Positions 34,632 to 45,528 of a DNA stretch of 64,000 nucleotides are shown one piece after another (within the stretch, counting starts at the first letter, position 1; every line of letters starts with the position of its first letter). Made by a program: the position numbers and the translations under genes. The DNA lies in contig NC_089428.1 of assembly GCF_013426205.1 (NCBI RefSeq), positions 1,178,001 to 1,242,000 on the forward strand. The letters are read 5' to 3'. The stretch is from Metarhizium brunneum (Eukaryota > Ascomycota > Sordariomycetes > Hypocreales > Clavicipitaceae). Below the pieces are notes generated by a model. That model saw only the letters and a list, made by a program, of their open reading frames with translations. It searched no databases and had not been told where the DNA came from.

Positions 34632-37374
34632 GGGCTTGCTGGAGCGTGTAACTTGATTGGTGAGAGGCGGGGAGTGATGATGTTTTGGGGTGGTTTGGGG
34701 AAAACTGCGAAACTGATATTCTAGTGACGGTGTCGGGCCGCACAATGCATAATAACTATTCGGCCAACATATAGTAAACAACAGATTCAACTGCCAAGGT
34801 AGCCTTCTGTCTGTATCCGTGCTCCCGGTCTCCCGGAAGTTGCGTGATACGATCAAAGAGAAGATGCGAATGTCAGCAAACGATGCGGCTGATGAATTCA
34901 TTGGTCTACATGCCGCGTCAGCCGGGCATACTCCCACCGAGGCAGCCCGTCCCCCGTCCAATAACGAGTTGGCCCTTCAGGCCCTTCCGGCGCCTGTTTT
35001 TAGAAGCAACTCGGAAACCAATCTCTGTCGTGGGCAGACGGTGCCTGGGAGCAAGATGTTTCTTGATGCGGGTTTGACGTTCCGAGCTGAGGTGGGTCGT
35101 TCAGCAGCTTCGATTCTCATGCGCCCTGCTTCTCTGGATCCAAACCGCAGCAGCACTGCTGTTTGTTGGGTTGTGCAGGAAACGAATATGGGCGTGTGAA
35201 TGGATCAGGCAATCTCCTTGGATAATTACAGTGTCATGGCTGGGTGAGACACAAGACACTACAGGCTAAATGACCCAGACCGAGCACCGAGTCCCATGAT
35301 GGGATCAACCTGCCAACTGATGGTCTAGCCAAAGCCGCTTTATAATTAGCTCCTTAGCAAAGACACACCTGCAAGCGGTCTACGCTCAAACGTCCCATCC
35401 AGGTTCCATGACGAGGCGCGTTCATGCCTGGTTCCGCGCACGCCCGAGTCGCAACGATGGAGCGGGATTGGGAGTTGAGCAAGTGAAAACCGGTCCCGTC
35501 GAGGAAACAAGGCAACTTCCGGTGCGTGTGCATCGCTTTGGCACCGAGCGACTGCCGATCGAACCAGGGCGTCTGCGTCTGGCCGTTGAGGAGAAGCTCC
35601 ATGGACTTCCCCAGTCCCGGGATTCTCTGGGCGACAGTGTTGTTCGACCATAAATAGCTGAAACGAGGCAATCACATGTCGAGTCGAGTCCCTCAAGTGT
35701 CTCCTGCTATCAGATTGATTAATCATGACAACTAAAATACCGGCTCCGTGGGCGGATGCGTCTGGTGGCATTGAATGTTGCGCGTGGGCCCCTCCCGGAT
35801 GCCCTTCCCGTATGTACTGCAGATGCAACGCCCGGAGTCTCCGGACGAGTCCAGACAGTCGTATTGCAGCAGGCTGGTACGGAGTAGGCAAGCACTGGGT
35901 TGCGCAACAAACAGCGAAGCATGGATGTAAGCAGCAGCGGCGCACCCACCTGAACCCATCGCTGATGCAGGGCTTTGTTCCAGTGAGAGGGTTGTCCATT
36001 GTCCACCATCCATCCCAACATGCCGCTCGAACAAGCAGCCTGGTGCTTCGGGGTTAAGTCAGGTAGGTAATAGAAATCCTCAACAAGGCACTAGCATGGC
36101 CCCATTATTGTAAAGCCTTGGACGCGACCAACAGGACATGTTGATCTTGTGTCATGCATTTCTCCCTGGCTCAGGCCCTGCTTTGTCCCAACGCCATTCA
36201 CATGCCGACTGGTTTCGACGTTTCTTGGAAACATTTGGTGCGAGGGGACAGACCTTCGTCGGCAAGATGTGGGGCATGGCGGGGGCCAATCAACGTATTT
36301 TGGAGGCGAGTACCCCGTACTTGCAGAGTCTGACATTGAGAACTGCCAAATCCACACCGGACGATATTCTGCAACGAGGCTCGGGCATCAACAAATACAA
36401 AGATGCAAATCGAGGTCCAAATTGTCCGCATAGAGTGATTGTTCATGTGGCTGAAATCATAGACGGCTAAGCCTCAAATGGAGGGCTCCATTGAGCATAA
36501 CGACGTCGTCCCTGAAAGGGAGTGATGAACTAGCCCAGGCGCTGCAGCAGTCAACAAAGCAGTCAAGTGTATTCTCTCCACTAGAGACTGGTGCCATAGA
36601 TTGTAGCGTCAATGAGGGGGGGACATGGATGCTGCATGTCTCGTGCAGGTAGGTGATACATGCCGCCGCGAAACGACAGGCCCGAGAAAGCGCCAACAAC
36701 GTGTTCTTGCCAAGGGTTGTGAGCCACTCAAGCGTCTGGTCGTATGTACATATACCGATGATGTGCGGTTCAACCGCCGGGGACGCCAAACTTCTGGGGG
36801 TCCAGAAACGCCGCCAAAGCCAACCGCCTCAGCCCATGCGAGGGAGTAGTATCACTGCCGACTGGAGTGTTGCAACCAGACCAGACTGCTCGGCTGAGCA
36901 AGGTCTAACACGGCCCCCCCTTTAGCCCATCGCCAGGCAGCCAGGGCCGAGTCAACCGTCAAATCACTCTGGCGGTGGACATGCGGAAATGCGCCAGACT
37001 CGATGCATGTGCGGACTCCGCTTTAGCTGGGCAATTGCTGGCTGCTTCATGACTTGACTGCTCTGGGCTGGGGCGTCAGCGTCATGGTACTATCCAGCCA
37101 AGGATCCCCAACGTTCGGCTGACAACTCTGCCTCTTTCCATCACCGTCGTGAAGCAGGTGTTTCGCCCCCATCATTGTCGGCCGTTGTCCCAGTAGACGC
37201 TCCGCCGATATATCTTCATCTTTCGCGCCTGTGCCGCATCCCCACCGTCCGGGAGGGTCCGGCCGTCCGTTCTTCAGCGCCAGACTCTATCCCGACAAAC
37301 CCTCCAACTGCAACCGCGCGACCGACCTGGGCGAGCGATATCCCAATCTTCCCTCGCCGCCGCCGCCAACGACC
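34632..37374. other. Intergenic region with one doubtful small ORF
   Basis: 2.7 kb. Apart from the doubtful ORF at 34864-35199, nothing could be supported. ORFs at 35.3-36.8 kb on both strands overlap and show no domain. One exact TACGGAGTA motif lies at 35878-35886. The last 300 bases are the promoter/leader of the zinc-cluster gene. Confidence 0.45.
34864..35199 (+). CDS. Doubtful hypothetical protein
   Basis: An open frame of 111 codons from an in-frame ATG. The first ~75 residues (polar, Ala/Ser/Asn-rich, with FRSNSETNLCRGQ) have a coding-like composition. The final part loses it after a GTGGGT that could be a splice donor. No recognisable domain, and no downstream exon was found. It lies in the presumed 3' region of TEX1 on the same strand, so it may be a relic or a chance ORF. 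Confidence 0.2.
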   Translation: MRMSANDAADEFIGLHAASAGHTPTEAARPPSNNELALQALPAPVFRSNSETNLCRGQTVPGSKMFLDAGLTFRAEVGRSAASILMRPASLDPNRSSTAVCWVVQETNMGV

Positions 37375-40300
37375 ATGGCTGGCTCGTCAGACGACAACGG
37401 CTCGTCCAGCAATGGCCATGGTGGCCACCAGGGCCAAAGTCCCGACGTCGAGAGCACTGTTCATGTGCGAGAATCAATCCCCGACAACTCCAGTGTTCCC
37501 AAGCCGAAGCGGCTGGCATGCATGATTTGCAGGAAGCGCAAGCTCAAGTGCGATGGAGTTCGTCCAAGCTGTAGCACATGCTCGCGATTGGGTCACTCTT
37601 GCGCCTATGACGAACAGCGGCGAAAGAGCGGTCCCAAGAGAGGATATGTCAAGGCCCTCGAAGAGAGACTGAGTGAGTGCAGCTTCCCGAGCCGTCACGG
37701 CTTGTGGCCTGACACATTTGTGCAAACATGAAAGCAAGTGGCTAAAAGAAGGCTAACCGCGATTCCTATGCTTAGAACAAGTCGAGACCTTGTTAAAGAC
37801 CCAAGATCCAGTGCCGGCCATCAATAGCCCAAACACCAAAGGCATCAACATGTCCATGCCTGGAGCTCACAACCCACAGGCGGCGACACCAAATCTTGGC
37901 GTCGCAAATGCATCCATGGGCATGGGAGGGGATCGCGACATGGACAATAGATGGCAGCATTTCAATGGCGAGTCTCCGCAAGCCGGAGCCAACATGGAAG
38001 ACTTCAACTTCAACTCCAACATGGGCATGCCCATGAACAACGTTGGAGGAGGCAATTTCACGTGGGAAATGATTGGCCTTGGGCTCGAAGAACCGTTGCC
38101 GCCACAGGAAACCATTGACGAACTCCATCAGGTGTACTTCGAGAAAGTTCACCCGTCCATGCCCATGATCCACCGCTACCGTTATCTCGCGGCCATGAAC
38201 CTGTAAGTGCTGCACCAGCGTCGCGCGATGAATGCAACTAACCACATGCAAATAGGGCGCCAAATCAGCGGCCGCCAGTGTGCTTGCGATATGCCATGTG
38301 GACTTTGGCATGCTCCATCACTGATAAATATGCAGATTTAAAAGACCTGTTTTATCAGAGAGCGCGCAAGTATGTTGAGGCAGATTATGTAAAAGGATAT
38401 GGCGAGCACATGATTTCTGTCGCACATTGTCAGACGCATATTCTATTGGCCGCTTATGAAATGAAGATGATGTACTTCCCCCGTGCTTGGATCAACACCG
38501 GTTCGGCAGTCCGTCTCGCCCAGATGTAAGACCCCCAATTTCTTCTGTGACATCTATTGAAATCAGCTAACGTTTCCTCAGGATCGGTCTACACCGGTTA
38601 GACGGTACTGGGCTTGATGTCAAGCAATGTCTGCCCCCGCCCAAGGACTGGACAGAGCGCGAAGAGCGGCGGCGCACATTTTGGATGGCTTTCTGCGAAG
38701 ACCGATATGCAAGCATTGGTACCGGATGGCCAATGACGGTTGATGAAAAGGATATCATGACCAAGATGCCAGCTTCTGATGAGGCCTTTGACATGAGCCG
38801 GCCCGAGCAGACGCTGACCTTGCAAGAATGCACTGGCCCGCCCGGTGTCGGTAAGCTTTCGTCGTTTGGTGGCGTTGTACTTATGGCATGTCTATTTGGA
38901 CGCAATCTCATACATCTTCATCGACCGGACGATGACGATCTCGACCATGACCTCAACGGCCCCTTCTGGAAACGGCATAGACAGATGGACAATGTCCTCC
39001 TGAACACATCGCTAGGTCTCCCCGCCCACCTGAAGCTGCCCAACGGACTGTCAAGCCCCAATGTCATCTTCACCAACATGAGTATCCATACGTCAACCAT
39101 TTGCCTGCATCAAGCTGCCATCTTCAAAGCTGATAAGAACAAGCTTGCGGCCTCGGTTAGCTCAGAAAGTAAAGTGCGTTGCATCACGGCTGCAAACGAA
39201 ATTGCCAGCATCATGAGAACGATTTCTCATATGGACTTGTCATCGGTACGTGCCCGCGGCAACAGCAAACGTAATAAATACTAGGTCGTCTAACACAGGC
39301 TTGCAGATGAATCCGTTTATTTCCTTCTGCCTCTATGTAGCAGCTCGAGTTTTTGTTCAGTACCTGAAGAGCCGCCCAGATGATACGCAAACAGCCGATT
39401 CACTGCGCTTTCTCCTATCAGCGATGAATGCTCTGAAACGACGAAACCCATTAACAGAGTCTTTCTTGGTACAACTTGATGTAGACTTTGAAGCGCTCGC
39501 TATGCGTATTCCGAAATTGAGAAACGCCTTCCGCGGCGGAGACAGTGTAAGCACTCGTCATTATCATGAACTGGTACTCGGTCAGAACCAAGCTAACAAT
39601 GACAACTAGCCTCACTTCGGAAGCAAAGTCGAGAATGCCGGTCCACTTTGTTCCGACCCTGAAGGTGTTCAAGGAATCTTGGCGTACCGAGGGGAATGTC
39701 ATTTCATGAAATCACATGGCGACGATGGGAATCCAGCTACAGCGCCCGACCTAGTCGACAGCCAAGGCGACAACACGGCTGGACACGTCTCAGCTACCAA
39801 CGCTGGATTTGGCGGGGGACAGTCCTGGCTCGCGACAGACCAAAACCCGGTGCCCGTTTTGACGCCGAGTTCTGGAACCATGTATGAAAAGGGCGGCTCC
39901 GCCAGCGGTCACGTTCCGGGCTATGAAGCCAATGGCGATGGTCATGATAGAGCAGGCTCGCCCGAAGCCGGACAGTCGAATGGCCCAACACCAAACTCAA
40001 GCGGCGGCGCATCAGACGCAAAGTCTCACCTTGCACCCGGAAACTTGGGCGGCTCGGGACGAGAAAACGGCTTCCACCCAAGTCCCATCGCGTCCCAGCC
40101 AAACTTGATGAACCAGGGCGCACCGGCGGATGCCGGCAATCACCAGGGCTTCTTCGGCGAGTCGCTTACGTTTGCCATGAACCACAACATGGCTGGTCAG
40201 CAAAACGGTTTTGCCGTACCGCAAGCCTGGGCACCCGAGATGAATGGCCAAGCACCACCTCCCAACATGACACCAGTTGGCGAGGGAGTCCTTCGGGCAC

Positions 40301-40377
40301 TGATGAACATGGGACCAATGGATGCCATGGACCTGTCATCGTGGGACTCGGGGCAAGATAGCGCCATGCGAGGCTGA
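37375..40377 (+). CDS. Zn(II)2Cys6 fungal-specific transcription factor
   Basis: Exons 37375-37672, 37776-38202, 38256-38525, 38582-39245, 39307-39546 and 39610-40377, 888 aa. Nuclear DNA-binding regulator. The binuclear zinc cluster is complete, C49-x2-C52-x6-C59-x6-C66-x2-C69-x6-C76. It is followed by a basic linker (RRKSGPKRG) and a coiled-coil-like dimerisation helix ALEERLKQVETLLK. The middle homology (fungal_trans) domain runs from about 240 to 640 and includes VYFEKVHPSMPMIHRYRY, INTGSAVRLAQMIGLHRLDG and RRRTFWMAFCEDRYASIGTGWP. The C-terminal ~250 residues are Gly/Asn/Pro-rich, a probable activation region. The linker and helix resemble regulators of carbon-source or polysaccharide metabolism, but I cannot assign the target pathway. 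The start at 37375 has an ACCATGG context. All five introns keep phase. Confidence 0.92.
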
Positions 40378-41066
40378 TTGGGAAACTCTTGGGGTGACAA
40401 GGAACAGGAAAACAAAATAAGCAGCAATGCGGACAAGGGATTCGGTGGTAATAATTCTTTTAGCAAGGTTGCCAAGACTCTTTGGGAACAGAGGCGTAAT
40501 GCGAAATCCAGGGCTGGCAGGGAAGCCCGCGCTTTTCGCGGTTGGTTTGGATATCGGCGTTGGGATTTGTGCTTTCACTACCCTCTCTCTATCTGTGTGT
40601 GTTCACTTTGGAATGACAACTGTATCATATGGGCGGAGATTCCATGCACATCTAGCTGGGACTATCGACCAAATATTTTGTGAACGAATTGAATGAATAT
40701 GGCTCTTGATAATACATTTATCACAAACATAATTTGAGACTTGTCAGTTATAGGGTTCGTATGTATGTTTAAGTCTATATGTATGTACGTATATAATTGT
40801 GTATGGACTTGTGCACGGCTATTTTATGCATATCCAAAATTATCCACCTGCGCCGCTGGAGAACAGGGTGGTCCGTGCGCGCATCGCCGCTCTTCTCCCC
40901 AGCGGCCACCAAAGGGCGCACATAAATGCCTCATCCGCATCGCATCCTTGGCCAGACGTAAAAGCAGCACCAGACCAGCGAAAGGTACGAGGCCCCGCTG
41001 GCCTGTTCTAACCAAACCGTCCTAGTACTACATCCAGAGCCCTTCCGGCGCCCTCTCTATTCCGGC
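40378..41066. other. Zinc-cluster gene 3' region and GST-fusion promoter
   Basis: 690 bases. The first 300 are AT-rich and typical 3' untranslated sequence. Short ORFs are shadows. Nothing else was seen. Confidence 0.5.
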
Positions 41067-43055
41067 ATGGCTGCTCCCGGCTCCCGACCCGAGGAGGGAG
41101 CGGGGCTGCCGGGCATGGGGCAATTCCGTCTTGACATCGGCGTCGGGATAGATGGTGATGCTGACCCGGACGACGACTACCGGCCCTCGCCCGACGCTTC
41201 GTCTGGGCGAGCGCCTGCTCAGGGACAGCATGGCGCCGCCGCCGGGGGCCAGTTTGGTATCCTGGCTCCCCCGACGATGCTGAGCGGCGCCATGGAAGGG
41301 CACGGCGATGGGGCGCGGCACGTCTCGTTTGCCGCCGACTCGCACGAGACGCAGCGGAAGAGACCTGGGAAAATCGTCGTGGATCCGCCGGATTTACGCG
41401 CCTGGAGGGAGAAGCTCTTCAACGTGGATTCCATGATTGTCCTGACGGACGAGCAGTATGTCCTCCTCCTCTTCCCGCTTGCTTATTCGTATCCCCCCGT
41501 CGGCAGTCGTTTTTTTTTTTGTTTTTTTTTGTTGTTTTTTTTTCGCAAAAAGTGCTTTTCGTCGTGTCATTTCTCCAAAAGGGCCATGTTGTTACGTCGC
41601 CAGCTAACAAACACCACCTAGATTCGAGACGTACTTCCCCCACGTGGACAACGTCTACTCGCACCGCTCAACGCAGCGCTACAAGCGCAAGCCGTTTGTC
41701 TCGCACTACTGGGACTGCCGGATGAAGGGCCGGCCGCCGGGGACCCCAAAGTCGGACGACCCGTCCAAGAAGAAGCGCAAGAGGAGCGCGCGCGAGCGGG
41801 ACCTGTGCGACGTCAAGATCCGCATCACCGAGTACTTCCCCAACGCCAGCGCCTACGTCGACCGCGAGGCCGCCGAGGCCGTCGCCGCGGCTGGCGCCGC
41901 GCTGCCTGCCGGGCAGAGGTTCTGGACGATTCAGCGCGTCAATGGGAACGGCGGGAACGGCAAGGGCGACGGGGTGGCCGGTCCGCACCGGCACACGCTC
42001 GAGACAAGCGACGAGATCAAGAAGAATAGCGTGCAGCGCCATGTGGCGAAGCAGGAGAAACAAGCGAGGCAGATGCAGGTATGTCTCCTTTTGGGGGTGG
42101 AAGGCTTCCTCGCTGGTTCATCGCGCGCGGGTGTCGAAGTCTAATCTTGCGGGTTGCAGAAGGGCCGCGCGCCGCTGAGAAAGGCAACTGGTACGGCGGC
42201 GACGCTTGTGAAGAAGCATGCAAAAGAGCACGATCTGAAGCTCTACTCCTCCTGTTTCTGGTACGTCCGTCCCCTTGCACAAGTCGTGCCCGTGGAGCAA
42301 AATTCGCTAAGCTGGCGCAGCCCCTTCTCCCAAAGGGTGTGGATAGCCCTCGAGGCCAAAGGCCTATCCTATCAATATTGCGAGACCGACCCGTCCAAGG
42401 CTCCTCCCGCCGCGCCCAGCGAGACGGTACCGGCCATACGTCACGACGACTGGTCTTGTTCCGAGAACGCCGTGATCCTCGAATACGTACGTTCTACTTA
42501 CCCCTGCCAGCCCAACGCCTCCCCCTCCTCCTCCTTCCACTGCTGACGGCAAAACCCTCCGAGCAGCTCGAAGATGTAGACGCGAGGACGCCTCTCCTCC
42601 CCTCGGATCCGAAACTGAAAGCCAGATGCCGCCTCTGGATAGACCATGTACGTCCCGAGGTACCCTTCGCGTGTTTCAGCACTAAGAAAACCTAGGTCAA
42701 CTTTCGCATCGTGCCCGCTTTCTACGACCTACTGTTCTCCCGGGATCCACCATCCCGGAGCGAATCTACCCGCCGTCTCCAGAGACATATCGCTAGCCTC
42801 GTTATCGCTGCCGACGAACAGGGTCCCTTCTTTACAGGGTCGGCACTGAGCCTCGTGGATATTCACTTTGCGCCGTTTGCTTTACGTCTGTCCAGGATAC
42901 TGAGGCCGCTGAAGGGCTGGACGGACCCCATGCCGGGAACAAGGTGGAATAGATGGTTGGATTCGTTGGAAAGAAATGTGCACGTCAAGGCAACGACGAG
43001 CTTGGATGACTTGTATGTTAGTACGGTGGGGCTCCTTGCTTGGAGGGCTCAATAA
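41067..43055 (+). CDS. Glutathione S-transferase fused to a basic AT-hook-like N-terminal region
   Basis: Six exons: 41067-41455, 41622-42078, 42160-42260, 42321-42486, 42567-42647 and 42696-43055, giving 517 aa. The C-terminal ~210 residues are a GST: a thioredoxin-like start LYSSCFCPFSQRVWIALEAKG (Cys316-Pro-Phe active-site style of omega/GTO enzymes), the glutathione-binding ENAVILEYLED region with SENA, then an all-helical C-domain ending in WNRWLDSLERN. The N-terminal ~300 residues are unlike a GST. They contain FETYFPHVDNVYSHRSTQRYK, a HYWDC segment, KGRPPGTPK (165-173, AT-hook-like), KKKRKR (179-184, probable nuclear localisation signal) and a Lys-rich helix near 270. The fusion is supported by phase-true introns on both sides of the junction, including the split Cys316 codon. 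Function of the N-terminal part unknown; nuclear or DNA-linked action is inference. Confidence 0.85.
41510..41543 (+). repeat. Interrupted poly-T tract in intron 1 of the GST fusion
   Basis: Runs of T11, T9 and T9 interrupted by single G or GTTG lie inside the first intron, upstream of the branch point and acceptor at 41621. It is likely to act as a long polypyrimidine tract and may vary in length between strains. Confidence 0.7.
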
Positions 43056-43339
43056 GCCTGCTACGTGGAATGATCCATGTTTACGCTTCTACCAAAAGAC
43101 GTTTGGTTGCTTTTGCTTCATCATGGTTGTTAATGTTGAGGAGGGGGGGATGGGTAGCAGATAGTGCATCTAGCGATCAGCCTAGGGTTTGGAGTTCTCT
43201 GGAGCTTATTATGGTCTATCGATCATGGTATATATACAATTGGGTATCTGATCCAAGCAATCGCTAACATTACGGGTTGTACATAAACACAAATGCACAA
43301 ATCAACAAACCGCCGACAAACAAATGTGTAGTTTAAACT

Positions 43340-45528
43340 TTATGATGCCGGTGACTCATTGCGTGGATGCAACGGCCGTCTTCGTTTCAAATTCTCCCAC
43401 TTCTCCCGAATCGCAACCGACTCGCCATTCTGCCGCGCCCTCTCACGCCCTTCTCCCAATTCTTCCAGGTCCTTCGTCACTAAGAACCTCTTCCCTTCAT
43501 CTTCTATCACGCGCTGCGAATCAGGAAGATATAGCCACGAAAATACGGCGCCAATGGCTGCTACTGAGCCGAAAAGGAGGAAAATGAGGCCTTGTCTTGT
43601 TTCGCTCTTGTAGGTAGAGTTGATGCCGTACACTACGAGAACAGCTACAATGCTGCCAAGTTTGCCAGAAGCCGCGGAGATACCGTGGCATGTGCAACGG
43701 TAGCACGTTGGAAAGATTTCAGCCGGAATAATAAAGGTCAATGTGTTTGCGCCTGGAAGAGAATGTCAGTCCTGGCCAAAGCGAACGGAACCTTGATCCG
43801 ACCGAGTTGATCACGTACCGAAATTAAATACGAAATGGTTAATGGCGACAAAAACAACTGTAGCAGGTGCAGCGGCTGAGCGGTGGACGCCATAGTACAC
43901 GCCACCAGTAATCATCAGGAATATCGCCAGTATAAGAAAAGAGGCAGTGAGCCAGTGCCGACGAGGCAATCGGTTTGCAAAGTAAATGAAACAAACGCTT
44001 CCGGCGATGGAGGCAAGCGAGACCGTCAGAAGATATTGCTTTGTCTGCTCAATTAGAACGTCATAAATTGTAGCACATGGGTGCAAGACGTCAGTTTGCC
44101 ATACAGGAATTCCTGTCTTCTTCCACTGCGGAACAGTTGAATTGCCCCCAGGGATCGACGAATTCCAGCACTCAAGATTCTCGTCAATGGGCACAGGGGC
44201 TCTGGTTGCCCACATATCTGACAAGGTTCTCCTGTTGTCCAGAGATAGGCCGTAGAAACTGACATCAAGAACAAACCATGTCATAGATGTTCCTAGCAAA
44301 TAGTACCAGTTTTTATCCCTGATGAAGTAGTTGTACAGATCTTCCTTGGAGAATTGAATCGGCATCGGTCTAGGGGATAGTTGCGGTTGTACGCCGTTTT
44401 GATTTTGCATCTGAAAGGAGCTTCCGAGGGCGCCGCCCGCAGGCGCACCATATACTCTCTGGGTGTTCATGATAGCCACGGCGGGTTTGTTGCGGACCTC
44501 GAGACTGTATAGGCCACAGTCAAAGAGGAAGAATCGGAAAATGATGGCAAGAAGGGCAGGAATAGCCCCCGAACCGATGACAATGCGCCAAATGCCGTCG
44601 ACGGCCCTCCGACACTCTTCTGCATTCGCCGTGTTAAGGCCACACTGCAAAGCCTGAAGGTTGTTGGAGCTGTTAAAACCAAGCAACACCCAGAGTCCTA
44701 CCAGTTGAGCTAAAGCTTGTCCAACAGGTTGCATGAGAAATACACTGGAGAGCATAGTGGCTCTGGATTGCGTACTTGACCACTCGGATGTAATCACAGC
44801 ACTCAATGGGTACTCGGCGCCGATTCCTAATTCACAAAGGACTGTCAGGTGACGGTCGGCCGTTATCAGTGACGGGAGAGGTCAAGTTTCCGCGTACCAA
44901 TTCCCATGACAAATCGCCACCAAATAAAGAGTCCCAAAAATGACAAGTCGCCAACCCCACGGCTGCTTGTGGCAACTCCAATGGTTGACACAATAACCAA
45001 AACCAATTCGATCCCGTACAGGCGAGTACGACCAAAGTAATCTGCGAGGAATCCGAAAAGAAGCTGTCCAATGACTGACCCTAGCAAGGTGAAGAGATTG
45101 ATGAGAAGACTGGGCCATTGTCCGCCATCTGGATAATATACGAAAGCAACGGAGGCAAGGATAACGTTTGTGGAAAATAAGTTGTATCTGCGGCAGAGTA
45201 CGCAATGATCAGTGTAAGTCGTGTGAGTCGTCGTTATCACGTGGAGGAAAGTTGTCTCAGATGCTACAAATATACGTACGAGTCGGTAAGAAAGCCGGAA
45301 GCCGCAACACCCCAAATGCGTAGGTTCCATGCGTTGAGGTCCAACTCATATCGAAGTTGGTGGCGATCCTAGAGACGAAATGTCAGTAGCAACCCCGCTA
45401 TTGCCTGTGACTTGGAAAAGGAATGCAATTATTCGCCGCACCTGCGAATCCTGTGCGGATAGTGCAGAGCTGTCGGACCCAAGAAAACCTCGGTTTTTGC
45501 GCCGAGACGGCGTCAAGTCTGTCGGCAT
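43340..45528 (-). CDS. PHO84-like inorganic phosphate transporter (MFS)
   Basis: Complement of exons 45528-45442, 45368-45280, 45187-44898, 44826-43819 and 43752-43340, 628 aa. Plasma-membrane proton-coupled phosphate importer of the major facilitator superfamily (family knowledge). Features: [17 protein letters not shown] as helix 1; the MFS loop [16 protein letters not shown] (about 104-119); the phosphate-porter signature [18 protein letters not shown]; a long central loop with the Gln/Pro-rich [11 protein letters not shown] segment; and late helices [34 protein letters not shown], which match Pho84-type porters. Four introns of 66-92 nt restore these motifs exactly at each junction. The C-terminal tail is basic and soluble. 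It is convergent with the GST-fusion gene (285 bases between stops). Paralogues that move other anions exist, so substrate is inferred. Confidence 0.92.
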
